The notes below the pieces were generated by a model. The model searched no databases. It saw only the letters and a list, made by a program, of their open reading frames with translations, and was not told where the DNA came from. Positions 16,173 to 24,885 of a stretch of 40,087 nt of DNA are shown here, piece after piece. A program made the translations under genes and the position numbers. This DNA comes from Calothrix membranacea FACHB-236 (lineage in GTDB: Bacteria > Cyanobacteriota > Cyanobacteriia > Cyanobacteriales > Nostocaceae), in contig NZ_JACJPX010000074.1 in assembly GCF_014696315.1 (NCBI RefSeq), forward strand, positions 1 to 40,087. Reading direction: 5' to 3'. The first letter of the stretch is position 1, and each line of letters starts with the position of its first letter.

Positions 16173-16574
16173 ATGCGATACCTGCTTGATACCAACATTT
16201 GCATTTACATTATCAAGCAAAAACCCCAAAAAGTGCTGGATAAATTCCAAAGCCTTAGCATTTCAGATGTAGGTATCTCTTCTATCACTGTTGCTGAACT
16301 CGAATATGGAGTTGCTAAAAGTGAACAGCAAGAGAAAAACCGCGCTGCTCTGCTACAATTTTTGCTACCTCTAGAAATTGTTGATTTCAATCAAGCCTCT
16401 GCGGTGATTTACGGCACTATTAGAAGTAACCTTGAAAGTAGAGGACTCATCATTGGTGCAATGGATTTGCTCATTGCTGCTCATGCTTTAAGTTTAGGAG
16501 TTATCTTAGTTACCAATAATGTCCGTGAATTTTCTCGCATCCCTAATCTTTTATTAGAGAACTGGGCTGAGTAA
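16173..16574 (+). CDS. vapC: VapC toxin, PIN-domain ribonuclease
   Basis: A 133-residue Mg2+-dependent RNase of the type II toxin-antitoxin class. The acidic site is visible: Asp6 in LLDTNICIY, Glu42/Glu44 in VAELEYG and Asp98 in GAMDLLIAAHA; the final position reads TNN (residues 114-116), where other members have Asp or Asn. Length is normal and the gene looks intact. It begins on the base after the vapB stop. The pair lies between two 46-bp direct repeats (15839 and 16856), which suggests that the module was inserted or duplicated as a unit. Confidence 0.9.
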   Translation: MRYLLDTNICIYIIKQKPQKVLDKFQSLSISDVGISSITVAELEYGVAKSEQQEKNRAALLQFLLPLEIVDFNQASAVIYGTIRSNLESRGLIIGAMDLLIAAHALSLGVILVTNNVREFSRIPNLLLENWAE

Positions 16575-16623
16575 TTTATGACAATAATAACTGCCTGGGT
16601 AGGCGATCGCTTCAACATTAACC

Positions 16624-16800
16624 CTTAATGTTCAAACTTTAACCCTTAATGCTCGAGGTTTTGTTCTTAATGTTCAAACTTTAACCCTTAATGGTCGAGG
16701 TTTTGTTCTTAATGGTCAAGGTTTTGTTCTTAATGTTCAAACTTTAACCCTTAATGGTCAAGGTTTTGTTCTTAATGGTCAAGGTTTTGTTCTTAATGTT
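16624..16800 (+). repeat. 21-bp tandem array, eight full units of two types
   Basis: Units A (CTTAATGTTCAAACTTTAACC without its last base is 20 long; full unit 21 bp) and B (CTTAATGGTCAAGGTTTTGT plus T) alternate as A B A B B A B B followed by 9 bases of a further A. The first two B units carry CGAGG instead of CAAGG. One frame is open across the whole array but has no start codon. No spacers exist, so it is not CRISPR. The gap 16575-17064 otherwise holds the direct repeat at 16856 and the dispersed repeat near 16934. Confidence 0.9.
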
Positions 16801-16855
16801 GTAAGGTTGAGGACTAAAGTTTGTTAGCAATGCCAAAGGTGGGCTATGCCTAGGC

Positions 16856-16901
16856 ATTTTCATGTAGAGTTAAGAGCGATCGCAAGATGGCGAACGCATG
16901 A
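16856..16901 (+). repeat. Right 46-bp direct repeat flanking vapBC
   Basis: The same as 15839-15884 except for three transitions near the end. It lies after the 21-bp array, so vapBC plus array sit between the copies, 1017 bp apart start to start. Confidence 0.85.
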
Positions 16902-16933
16902 TGCTGAGTAATTTACAGCGTATATGGTAAATG

Positions 16934-17010
16934 AAGTGTAGGGGCATGGCAATGCCATGACCTCTAGAATATATTGATGTGTCGCTTATGAAAAAGTAAA
17001 TTGGGAACAG
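16934..17010 (-). repeat. Minus-strand copy of the CATCAATATATTC repeat
   Basis: GTAGGGGCATGGCAATGCCATG, CTCTAGAATATATTGATG and AAAAAGTAAATTGGG on the plus strand are the reverse of the family seen at 9347 and 9568, with diverged ends. Confidence 0.55.
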
Positions 17011-17064
17011 GTTCGGCTTTGATGGTTGTCTTACTTTCAGAACCACTGAACGAGGTTGCATCCC

Positions 17065-17733
17065 ATGAATCGTATTCTCATCGTTGAAGATGAACCCCGC
17101 ATAGCAGCTTTTATTGAGAAGGGACTACGTTCTCATGGTTTTGTCACAACTGTAGCAGGTGATGCCCACTCCGGTAGCAACATGGCATTAAGTAGCAGTT
17201 TTGACTTGATAATTTTGGATTTAGGGCTTCCTGGTAAAGATGGTTTAGAGATATTGGAAGAACTGCGCGGGCAAGGAGAAACTTTACCAGTAATAATTTT
17301 AACAGCACGTGATGATATCAAAGATAAAGTTGCAGGGTTTGAGGCGGGTGCAGATGACTACGTAACTAAGCCTTTCCGGTTTGAAGAATTGTTAGTAAGG
17401 GTAAAAGCGAGGTTGCGTAACAGTGCTAGCACTCCAGCCACAGAAGAGATGGTACTTAAAGTAGGGGATGTAGCTTTAGATTTGCGATCGCGTAAAGTAA
17501 AAGTAGGTCAAAACACAGTAGACTTACCAGCACGAGAATTCACTTTAGCAGAAACTTTCTTTCGCCATCCTGGGCAAGTTTTAAGTCGCGAACAATTGTT
17601 AGATAGAGTCTGGGGTTACGATTACGATCCAGGCTCAAATATAGTTGATGTTTATGTGGGTTATTTACGCAAAAAGTTAGGCGGTGATTTAATAGAAACT
17701 GTAAGAGGGATGGGTTATAGATTGAGGAAGTAA
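17065..17733 (+). CDS. OmpR/PhoB-family response regulator
   Basis: A 222-residue two-component regulator. The receiver domain (1-118) has Asp9, the phospho-acceptor Asp52 (LIILDLGLPG), Thr80 and Lys102 (VTKPF). The C-terminal winged helix (about 128-220) shows the family features EFTLAETFFRHPGQVLSREQ, VWGYDYDPGSNIVDVYVGYL and the closing VRGMGYRLR. The ATG at 17065 is chosen over a TTG three codons upstream; GAGG lies 9 bp before it. The partner histidine kinase follows after a 155-bp repeat tract, then a lipoprotein. Targets are unknown. Confidence 0.92.
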   Translation: MNRILIVEDEPRIAAFIEKGLRSHGFVTTVAGDAHSGSNMALSSSFDLIILDLGLPGKDGLEILEELRGQGETLPVIILTARDDIKDKVAGFEAGADDYVTKPFRFEELLVRVKARLRNSASTPATEEMVLKVGDVALDLRSRKVKVGQNTVDLPAREFTLAETFFRHPGQVLSREQLLDRVWGYDYDPGSNIVDVYVGYLRKKLGGDLIETVRGMGYRLRK

Positions 17734-17736
17734 TGG

Positions 17737-17866
17737 GGCATTGGGCATTGGGCATGGGGCATAGGGCATGGGTAATTTAGTATTGATTCTTTCTCCCTCA
17801 TCCCCCTCATCTCCCTCATCCCCCTCATCTCCCTCATCCCCCTCATCTCCCTCATCCCCCTCATTT
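17737..17866 (+). repeat. Tandem repeats between regulator and kinase genes
   Basis: GGGCATT/GGGGCAT heptamers are followed by an 18-bp unit CTCATCTCCCTCATCCCC repeated about three to four times. The tract separates two genes that would normally be tightly coupled. Confidence 0.85.
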
Positions 17867-17888
17867 TTAACATTGGGCTACTTAATTA

Positions 17889-19460
17889 ATGTGGAGAAAT
17901 AAAAAAGCACGGCAATCGCTAGAAACAACAAATACCAAACGGGGTAAAGGAGTTTTTTGGGCTACGCGTACCCGAATTCTTTTGTGGTATGCGTTAATTT
18001 TTGGCTTGATTTTTATAGTTTTTGTGCCAGCATTTCGTCAAGTTTTATATGCACGGATTAATAGTCGAGTGCATGGGCAAATAACTGAGAAAATGCAAAT
18101 ATTTAATCAATTAATTAGTGGTAACAGTCAATTTTCTAGAGAAGCCCTATTTGATGAAGAACCCGAAACCATCAATCGGTTGAGAGAAGCTGATAATCGT
18201 TTGCTGAAGCAACCAAAGACATCTGAGGAATTAAGAGAATTTTTAGATGCATTTTTGGTAAATCAGCTACCAGAAGATGACACATTTCTGATTATGTTAT
18301 GGAAAGGTAAATTTTATAAATCCAGTCCTAGAGCTAGGCCAAAAGAATTAAGTCGAGATTCGCAAATTATGCGCTATTGGGCAGGTTTAACCCAAGCAGA
18401 GCAAGGAGAAAGAGTACTTCCTAGTAGTAGCGTTGATAGTATCATTTATCTAGCACAACCTGTAAAAATTGATGGCGAAGTTCTGGGTGTATTTGTAATT
18501 GCTCATGCTACGGCTGGGGAACGTGGAGAAGTTTTAGAAGCTGTAGCAGTGATTATTCAAGTGAGTATAGGAGTGCTATTTTTAGCGTTAATTTTAGCTT
18601 GGTTTGCCTCCGGAAAGATTCTCGCACCCTTACGGTTGCTGACGCAAACGGCTCGCCAAATTAGCGAAACAGATTTAAATCAACGGATTAATATTAATGG
18701 TGATGGAGAATTAGCAGAATTAGCAGCTACCTTTAACGAAATGATGGATAGGTTACAAGCCGCTTTCATCAGTCAGCAAAATTTTATTGACGATGCTGGA
18801 CATGAATTGCGAACACCGATTACGATTATTCGCGGTCATTTGGAATTAATGGGTAACGATCCGCAAGAAGTTCAAGAAACTCTAGCTTTAGTCATGGATG
18901 AGCTAGAACGGATGAATCGCTTTGTCAATGACTTGATTTTACTAGCAAAAGCAGAGCGTCCCGATTTCTTACTCTTAGAAACAGTTGATGTTCACAGCTT
19001 CACAGAAGAATTATTTACTAAACTTAAAGCTTTAGGCGATGGAATACGCCCCACTATAGGCGATCGCAATTGGCAACTGCAAGCTACAGGTAAGGGTAAA
19101 ATTATCGCAGACCGTCAACGTCTGACTCAGGCTGTGATGAATTTGGCACAAAATGCTACTCAACATACAAACAATACTGATACAATTGCCATTGGTTCAA
19201 TGATTCACCAAGGTAAAGTTAGCTTTTGGGTGCATGATACCGGTGAAGGTATTGCAATAGCTGACCAAAAGAGAATTTTTCAGCGTTTTGCTCGTGCTGC
19301 AAACAGCCGTCGTCGTTCTGAAGGTGCTGGATTAGGTTTATCCATTGTCCAAGCGATCGCAGAAGCGCATGGTGGAAGAATAACTCTAGAAAGTCAGCTA
19401 GGAGCTGGAGCTAAATTTACAATCATCTTACCCTTAGAATTACCTCAAGACAAAAAGTAA
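17889..19460 (+). CDS. Membrane sensor histidine kinase (HAMP-HisKA-HATPase)
   Basis: A 523-residue kinase, the likely partner of the regulator before it. Two membrane helices (about 28-50 and 219-241) enclose an extracytoplasmic sensor of about 165 residues that I cannot classify. HAMP (about 242-293) leads into the HisKA domain with phospho-acceptor His305 in AGHELRTPI. The ATPase domain shows the N box (NLAQNATQHT), G1 (VHDTGEGIA), F box (IFQRFAR) and G2 (GAGLGLSI). The ATG has no visible Shine-Dalgarno and follows the repeat tract. A PepSY-like lipoprotein gene begins 7 bp after the stop and may supply or tune the signal. Confidence 0.92.
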   Translation: MWRNKKARQSLETTNTKRGKGVFWATRTRILLWYALIFGLIFIVFVPAFRQVLYARINSRVHGQITEKMQIFNQLISGNSQFSREALFDEEPETINRLREADNRLLKQPKTSEELREFLDAFLVNQLPEDDTFLIMLWKGKFYKSSPRARPKELSRDSQIMRYWAGLTQAEQGERVLPSSSVDSIIYLAQPVKIDGEVLGVFVIAHATAGERGEVLEAVAVIIQVSIGVLFLALILAWFASGKILAPLRLLTQTARQISETDLNQRININGDGELAELAATFNEMMDRLQAAFISQQNFIDDAGHELRTPITIIRGHLELMGNDPQEVQETLALVMDELERMNRFVNDLILLAKAERPDFLLLETVDVHSFTEELFTKLKALGDGIRPTIGDRNWQLQATGKGKIIADRQRLTQAVMNLAQNATQHTNNTDTIAIGSMIHQGKVSFWVHDTGEGIAIADQKRIFQRFARAANSRRRSEGAGLGLSIVQAIAEAHGGRITLESQLGAGAKFTIILPLELPQDKK

Positions 19461-19467
19461 TTATGTA

Positions 19468-19923
19468 GTGAACGGGATATTTATCAAATCAATTATTGCT
19501 AGTTTTAGTAGTACATTATTAGTAGCTTGTCATCAATTACAAAATCATCAACAAGCTATTATAGTTCCTCCATCTGTAGAAGCAGCTTTTCAAGCCAAGT
19601 ATGCTGATGTTCCTCGCACTTGGCAAAAAACTCACTATGGTTATGAGGCAAATTTTATTCAAAATAATATTAAATATGAAGCCGAGTTTTCTGAAACAGG
19701 AAAATGGTTAGAAACTGAATACTATGTCCAAGGTAAAGATTTTCCTGCTGTTGTCCTAAAGCGCATCAAGCAAGAACGTCCTCAATTTAAAATCACAAAA
19801 TACGAAATTGAGATTACGCCGCAAGGTAACTTTTATGAAGTAGATATTACCGATGGTGAAATCGAAGAAGAACTATATTTTGATAGTAGCGGTAATCCCC
19901 AACTAGATTTATATGAGGATTAA
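19468..19923 (+). CDS. PepSY-like (DUF2874-type) lipoprotein
   Basis: A 151-residue protein read from a GTG codon, 7 bp after the kinase stop. The N-terminus has Lys7, a hydrophobic run and the lipobox L-V-A-C with Cys21, so it is probably a lipid-anchored envelope protein. The rest shows two PepSY-like repeats: VEAAFQAKYADVPRTWQKTH with YEANFIQNNIKYEAEFSETG, then VVLKRIKQERPQFKITKYEI with FYEVDITDG. This is the pattern of the PepSY-like beta-lactamase-inhibitor-fold family. Its place in the operon suggests it works with the kinase. The CAACAGT array starts directly after its stop. Confidence 0.7.
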   Translation: MNGIFIKSIIASFSSTLLVACHQLQNHQQAIIVPPSVEAAFQAKYADVPRTWQKTHYGYEANFIQNNIKYEAEFSETGKWLETEYYVQGKDFPAVVLKRIKQERPQFKITKYEIEITPQGNFYEVDITDGEIEEELYFDSSGNPQLDLYED

Positions 19924-19926
19924 GAT

Positions 19927-20092
19927 ATTGACTGTCAAAAGTCAAAAGTCAACAGTCAACAGTCAACAGTCAACAGTCAACAGTCAACAGTCAACAGTCA
20001 ACAGTCAACAGTCAACAGTCAACAGTCAACAGTCAACAGTCAACAGTCAACAATCAAAAGTCAACAGTCAAAAGTCAACAGTCAACAGTCCT
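19927..20092 (+). repeat. STRR3-type CAACAGT heptamer array, about 23 copies
   Basis: GTCAACAGTCAACAGT continues for about 165 bp with a few CAAAAGT and CAACAAT variants near both ends. CAACAGT is a known STRR family in heterocystous cyanobacteria. The open frame through it is only a by-product of the repeat. With the dyad at 20129 it fills the gap 19924-20249. Confidence 0.93.
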
Positions 20093-20128
20093 CATGCGTG
20101 ATGAAGTAATCTCAATGCGTTGGCTTTC

Positions 20129-20153
20129 ATGAGAACCTTCTCATAAAACCTTC
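20129..20153. promoter_or_regulatory. Dyad ATGAGAA-CC-TTCTCAT and AACCTTC direct repeat before the glycan cluster
   Basis: A perfect 7-bp inverted repeat with a two-base centre (20129-20144) overlaps two AACCTTC copies (20134-20140 and 20147-20153). It lies about 100 bp before the first glycosyltransferase gene. It looks like a regulator-binding site; the protein is unknown and no promoter boxes can be assigned with confidence. Confidence 0.35.
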
Positions 20154-20249
20154 ATCGATAACTCATCTGCAACAGTAATTATATGTATCAGCAAGAGAAC
20201 ATCAAAGCGATGTTTCTGGCATAAATAATCCCAATTCTTGGTAAAAACT

Positions 20250-21470
20250 ATGCGAATGCTGGTATATTCCCATGACGCATACGGACTGGGTAACATCCGC
20301 AGAATGTTGGCAATTTGCGAACATTTACTAGCTGAAATACCTCAACTATCTATTTTATTGCTATCTGGTTCGCCGATGCTGCAAGGGTTTCGCTTACCTA
20401 AAGGGTTAGATTATATCAAGCTACCTTGCTTAAATAGAGGTACAACTGGGGAAGTTGCGGTAAAGTATTTGGGGATGGGTATTGAAGAGACTGTAAGATT
20501 GCGATCGCAATTAATTATCTCGGCTGCAATTACCTTTCAACCGGACTTATTTCTCGTAGATAAAAAACCCTACGGTGTTAAAAACGAGTTAGCTGACACC
20601 ATTAATTATTTTCATCAAAAACTACCTACAACCAAGCTAGTACTTTTACTGCGCGATATTCTAGATTCTCCAGAAGTTACTATTAATGATTGGCAAAAAC
20701 ATGGCTATTACACCGCCATCGAAAAGTATTATCATCAAGTTTTAATAGTTGGCACACCAAAAGTTTTTGATACTGTAAAAGAATACAATTTTTCTCCAAT
20801 TATTGCTAAAAAAGCTCGTTATTGTGGCTATATTAAGCGCAAACCTGGATTAAAAACACCGACACATATTAGAGAAGAATTACAAGTATCTCCACAGGAA
20901 CGTTTAATTTTAGTAACTCCTGGTGGTGGTGAAGATGGTTATGAATTAGTTGATACTTATCTAGCGGCGATTAACTTATTACCAGAAGCAAAACTCTACA
21001 AAAGTTTAATCATTTATGGGCCAGAGATGCCTGTCAGCCAAAAACAACTGATAATTCAGGCTGCAAAGCATAATCCGCAAGTAACAGTTAGAGAATTTAC
21101 AGATGATTTAATGAGTTATATCCAGGCAGCAGATACCATCGTATCAATGGCTGGTTATAACACAGTATGCGAGATTTTATCTGCCAATAAACCTGCGGTG
21201 ATTATACCACGCTGTCACCCTTCACAAGAACAATTAATTCGCGCTGAAAAAATGGCAGTATTAGGCTTATTCAAAGTAATTAATCCCAATAATTTGCAAG
21301 CAGAAGTATTACAAAATGCCCTAGAAAATTTGTCAGATGCGAACAATCTGAGTTTAAACATGAATGGTTTGTCTAATGTCAAAAATTACATTTTTTTGCT
21401 ATTAACTCAAACAAGCTGCGAACGCCAATTTAATTATGAAAAAAATCCTGTTTTATTGCCAGTACCTTAG
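20250..21470 (+). CDS. MurG-like (GT28/GT-B) predicted glycosyltransferase
   Basis: A 406-residue protein starting MRMLVYSHDAYGLGNIRRML, the N-terminal signature of a MurG-like predicted glycosyltransferase family. The C-terminal half has ILVTPGGGEDGYELVDTYL (start of the nucleotide-sugar domain) and a MurG-like donor site region VSMAGYNTVCEILSANKPAV. The frame is open from a TTG at 20238, but the ATG at 20250 matches the family. It overlaps the next, paralogous gene by 35 bp, so the two are translated together. It opens a cluster of glycan genes. Donor and acceptor sugars cannot be predicted. Confidence 0.75.
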   Translation: MRMLVYSHDAYGLGNIRRMLAICEHLLAEIPQLSILLLSGSPMLQGFRLPKGLDYIKLPCLNRGTTGEVAVKYLGMGIEETVRLRSQLIISAAITFQPDLFLVDKKPYGVKNELADTINYFHQKLPTTKLVLLLRDILDSPEVTINDWQKHGYYTAIEKYYHQVLIVGTPKVFDTVKEYNFSPIIAKKARYCGYIKRKPGLKTPTHIREELQVSPQERLILVTPGGGEDGYELVDTYLAAINLLPEAKLYKSLIIYGPEMPVSQKQLIIQAAKHNPQVTVREFTDDLMSYIQAADTIVSMAGYNTVCEILSANKPAVIIPRCHPSQEQLIRAEKMAVLGLFKVINPNNLQAEVLQNALENLSDANNLSLNMNGLSNVKNYIFLLLTQTSCERQFNYEKNPVLLPVP

Positions 21471-22623
21471 TGGTATGGGACATTTAGTCAGAAGCACAGA
21501 AATAGTGCGGAGTTTAGTAAAATATTTTCAGGTTTATTTTATTTGTGGCGGCCCAGAAATTACAGGTTTTGAAATTCCGCCACAAGTAGAAGTAATTAAA
21601 TTACCTGCACTATGGTTAGAAAATGGTAAATTCACCGTTGATGATACCTACCAAACAGTAGAAGCAGTTCAGAAAATTAGAAAAAATCTGTTGATTGCAG
21701 AATTTGAACGCATCCAACCTGATTGTGTAATTACTGAATTTTTCCCCTTTGGCAGACACAAGCTATTATTTGAACTAGTGCCATTTGTTGAGCATATTAA
21801 ACTTACCAGCCCTGATACTAAAATTATTTGCAGTTTACGTGATGTCATTGGCAAAGAAAGCCTTCAAGAAGAAGCGGAAACTATTTGCTATTTAATGAAT
21901 CGCTATTTTGATTTACTGCTATTTCATGCTGATGCTAATTTTCAGACTTTTTCTGAAACCTTTAATAGACATAGAGATATCAAAGCGCAAATTTTTCATA
22001 CTGGATTTGTAACTCAATCTGCAAAAGATAGTATTAATGAGCATCAATTGTGGGGTGAGACAAACCCAGAAATAGTCAAAATTTTAGTAAGCGTTGGTGG
22101 TGGGAGAATTGGCTATGAACTTTTAGAGACAGTGATAGCAGCTAGCCCAATTCTAGAAAAAACAGTACCACATATTATCAAAATATTTACCGGGCCTTTC
22201 ATGGCAGAAGAGAAAGTGCAGCAGTTAATCAAAGTTGCTGAACAACAAAAAAATATTCAGATAGAAACATATACGTTACAACTATTAGCTTATATGCAAA
22301 GCGCAAATATTTCTCTCAGCTTAAGTGGTTATAACACAACCATGAATATTTTGAGTACAGGTGTGCGGGCTATTGTGGTGCCAATTGGTCATGAAAATGA
22401 AGATAAAGAACAATTAGTGAGAACGCAAAAATTACAACAGTTGGGAATTGTTGATTATATTTTGCCAAAGGATTTAACAGCTACTCATTTATCACAGAGA
22501 ATTATTGCTGGTTTAAATAGAAATTTAGTTTTAGATAATGCTGCTAAATTTGATTTGCAAGGTGCAGATAATACAGCTAGTTTCCTCAAAGAATTTTTGC
22601 GAATTTCTGCGTTTGCTAAATGA
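21436..22623 (+). CDS. MurG-like predicted glycosyltransferase, paralogue of the preceding gene
   Basis: This 395-residue protein starts MKKILFYCQYLSGMGHLVRS, the G-x-G-H-x-x-R variant of the same N-terminal motif. The donor half shows ILVSVGGGRIGYELLET and a SLSGYNTTMNILSTGVRAIV segment aligned with that of its neighbour. The start lies inside the end of the previous gene (35-bp overlap in another frame). Two adjacent paralogues suggest consecutive transfers or a heterodimer. The gene ends 29 bp before the transposase-less element at 22653, which separates it from the ABC exporter. Confidence 0.75.
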   Translation: MKKILFYCQYLSGMGHLVRSTEIVRSLVKYFQVYFICGGPEITGFEIPPQVEVIKLPALWLENGKFTVDDTYQTVEAVQKIRKNLLIAEFERIQPDCVITEFFPFGRHKLLFELVPFVEHIKLTSPDTKIICSLRDVIGKESLQEEAETICYLMNRYFDLLLFHADANFQTFSETFNRHRDIKAQIFHTGFVTQSAKDSINEHQLWGETNPEIVKILVSVGGGRIGYELLETVIAASPILEKTVPHIIKIFTGPFMAEEKVQQLIKVAEQQKNIQIETYTLQLLAYMQSANISLSLSGYNTTMNILSTGVRAIVVPIGHENEDKEQLVRTQKLQQLGIVDYILPKDLTATHLSQRIIAGLNRNLVLDNAAKFDLQGADNTASFLKEFLRISAFAK

Positions 22624-22652
22624 CAATAGCATCGCCGTGGATCTGCGGCTAA

Positions 22653-22903
22653 GAGACCATTTATAAAGTAAATCTTAAGTAGGGGAGCCACTGCGTTGCG
22701 CGGGTTTCCCGCGTTGTAGCAAGTGGCGTTGTGTTACGGCTATGAAAGGATTTGGGACAAAGAGACAATGGAATTTAGCCGTAACGCACCGCCGCGTGGA
22801 TGATGCGTTAGGCGCTAGAATGTTTCTTTCGTGACAAATCATATTGGAAACCAGCGCCTAACACATCCTACGATAATTTTATTTTTACTTTATAAATAAC
22901 CTC
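22653..22903. mobile_element. Transposase-less element (MITE-like), 251 bp, TAA target duplication
   Basis: Ends GAGACCATTTATAAAGTAAA on the left and, inverted, GAGGTTATTTATAAAGTAAA on the right. TAA flanks both sides (22650-22652 and 22904-22906). It has no coding capacity; inside are GC-rich hairpins (GCCACTGCGTTGCGCGGG..., TAGCCGTAACGCACC). A second copy lies at 29619-29826. GAG ends and TNA duplications are the habit of the IS1031 group of IS5-type transposons, which would be the likely source of the transposase acting on it. With its flanks it fills the gap 22624-22974. Confidence 0.82.
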
Positions 22904-22974
22904 TAATTATTCTTATCTGAAACACATTGATTGACAAGCAAAATTCCAAAATAACTAATAAAGAGGCATAATTA

Positions 22975-24816
22975 ATGGGTCAACGTGCCAAAGAGAAAGA
23001 ATTAACAGGAGTTATCCCCGGCATTTTGCGGATATTAGATAAATTCTCTCCTTATATTCATCAACAAAAACTTTTAATCGCTGGTTCTTTTCTAGTCCTC
23101 TTAATTGAAACAGGCTTACGCTTACTTGAGCCTTGGCCTTTAAAATATGTTTTTGATTATATCCTCATACCTGCTCACAATAACTCGCTCAATATTACTA
23201 ATACCTATGGCTATAGTCCAGCTTTATTATTAACTTTTTCCGTAATAGCAATTGTCGTAATTGCGGGAGTGGGTAGCATAGCTGCATACCTCAGCACCTA
23301 TGGCATGTCTTTAGCTGTAGTGCGGGTATTGTCCCAGGTAAGGGGTGATATTTTTCATCATTTACAAAATCTTTCTCTATCTTTTCACCAAAAATCTAAA
23401 AGTGGAGATTTAATCGCCCGTGTGACTGCTGATATTGAAAAGATGCGGACTGTTACGGTAAAAACAGCTTTGCCTTTATTTACCAATACAGTCTCTCTGG
23501 TGGGGATGTTGGGAATAATGTTTTGGCTAAATTGGGAATTGGCGTTAGTAGTTATGACAATTTTTCCATTATTAATGTTGTTAAGCCGCAACATGATTAG
23601 CCGGATTCGCAAATTCGCTAAAAAACATCGTGATTCTGAGGGGGTTTTAGCCGCAACCACAGGGGAAACTATGGGTGCAATTAAAGTTGTGCAAGTTCTA
23701 TCTCTACAAGAAAAGTTGCATGGCGTTTTTTCAGCCCAAAACCAAAAGAGTTTAGATGAAGCGATTGAATCTTTAAGATTGTCAGCCGCTTTAGAAAGGG
23801 CTGTACAAATTTTGATGGCGATTATTGTGGCTGTGGTGTTGTGGCGGGGTTCTCATGTGGTGTTACACAAGGAACTTAGCCCAGGGGAATTGTTAGTATT
23901 TATGACTTATTTAAGAAATGCTTTTGAACCTTTGCGAAAACTTTCTAACCAAATCGGACAAATAGCCAAAGCGACAGCTTCCGGGGAACGGGTGGTAGAA
24001 ATTTTGGATTATGAACCCCATGTCAAAGATTTACCAAGGGCGAAGCCAGCCCATCCCTTCTTTGGTACAGTCAGGTTTGAAAATGTGTTCTTTGGCTATC
24101 ACACAGGAAAAAATATTTTAAAAGATATTAATTTGATTGTGCAACCGGGACAGCAAATCGCTATAGTTGGGGCTTCTGGTGGTGGTAAATCAACGCTGCT
24201 GAGTTTAATATTACGGCTTTATGACCCAGAAATTGGGCGGATATTAATTGATGGTCAAGATATCCGCGAATATACCCTAAATTCTCTACGACAACAAATT
24301 AGCGTGGTGTTGCAAGATAGCGTGTTATTTGCAGTTAGTGTTAGAGAAAATATTGCCTACGGTAAATTAGGGGCTACGGATATAGAAGTAGAACAAGCCG
24401 CCAAGTTAGCCAATGCCCATGAATTTATTATGAAATTGCCCCAAGGCTACGATACAATTTTGGGCGATCGCGGTGGTACACTGTCAGGAGGACAAAGACA
24501 AAGAATTGCGATCGCACGTGCTGCTATTCGTCAAGCACCAATAGTAATTCTGGATGAACCCACTACAGGTTTAGATAAAAAAAGCGAATATATCGTTAAT
24601 GCTGCACTGGCGAAATTAACCGAAGGATGCACAACTTTTATTATTTCCCATAACCTGAAGGCAGTAGAGAACGCAGATATGATTCTCTATATCGAAGATG
24701 GCAGCATTTTAGAACAAGGTACTCATGCAGAACTCTTGAGGTTAGGTGGTTTTTACTCCACTTTATACCGGATGCAAAGCATTGTAGATACAGATAATAC
24801 AGTGTCACCCCTATAA
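22975..24816 (+). CDS. MsbA-like ABC exporter (fused permease and ATPase)
   Basis: A 613-residue half-transporter; a homodimer would form the exporter in the inner membrane. The membrane domain (about 35-340) has six helices and the coupling region RSGDLIARVTADIEKMR-like K-S-G-D-L-I-A-R. The ATPase domain (about 365-600) carries Walker A GASGGGKST (near 398), signature LSGGQRQRIAIARA (near 502), Walker B VILDEPTTGLD and the H-loop His in IISHNL. AGAGG lies 8 bp before the ATG. Among glycosyltransferase genes, the likely cargo is a glycolipid or lipid-linked glycan, but this is inferred from context. Confidence 0.87.
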   Translation: MGQRAKEKELTGVIPGILRILDKFSPYIHQQKLLIAGSFLVLLIETGLRLLEPWPLKYVFDYILIPAHNNSLNITNTYGYSPALLLTFSVIAIVVIAGVGSIAAYLSTYGMSLAVVRVLSQVRGDIFHHLQNLSLSFHQKSKSGDLIARVTADIEKMRTVTVKTALPLFTNTVSLVGMLGIMFWLNWELALVVMTIFPLLMLLSRNMISRIRKFAKKHRDSEGVLAATTGETMGAIKVVQVLSLQEKLHGVFSAQNQKSLDEAIESLRLSAALERAVQILMAIIVAVVLWRGSHVVLHKELSPGELLVFMTYLRNAFEPLRKLSNQIGQIAKATASGERVVEILDYEPHVKDLPRAKPAHPFFGTVRFENVFFGYHTGKNILKDINLIVQPGQQIAIVGASGGGKSTLLSLILRLYDPEIGRILIDGQDIREYTLNSLRQQISVVLQDSVLFAVSVRENIAYGKLGATDIEVEQAAKLANAHEFIMKLPQGYDTILGDRGGTLSGGQRQRIAIARAAIRQAPIVILDEPTTGLDKKSEYIVNAALAKLTEGCTTFIISHNLKAVENADMILYIEDGSILEQGTHAELLRLGGFYSTLYRMQSIVDTDNTVSPL

Positions 24817-24885
24817 ATGCCAGGAAGCAGGGGAAAAAGAGTTTTCCAGTTTTTGCCATAAATCTATTTTTTCCAGTCAACCATC

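Noticed and set aside
16624-16800. CRISPR-like array
   Set aside because: Units follow each other without spacers, and no cas gene is near; it is a simple tandem repeat.
19913-20101. 62-codon open frame through the CAACAGT array
   Set aside because: It exists only because the heptamer has no stop in that frame; the encoded S-T-V-N-S-Q-Q repeat has no ribosome binding site and overlaps the lipoprotein end.
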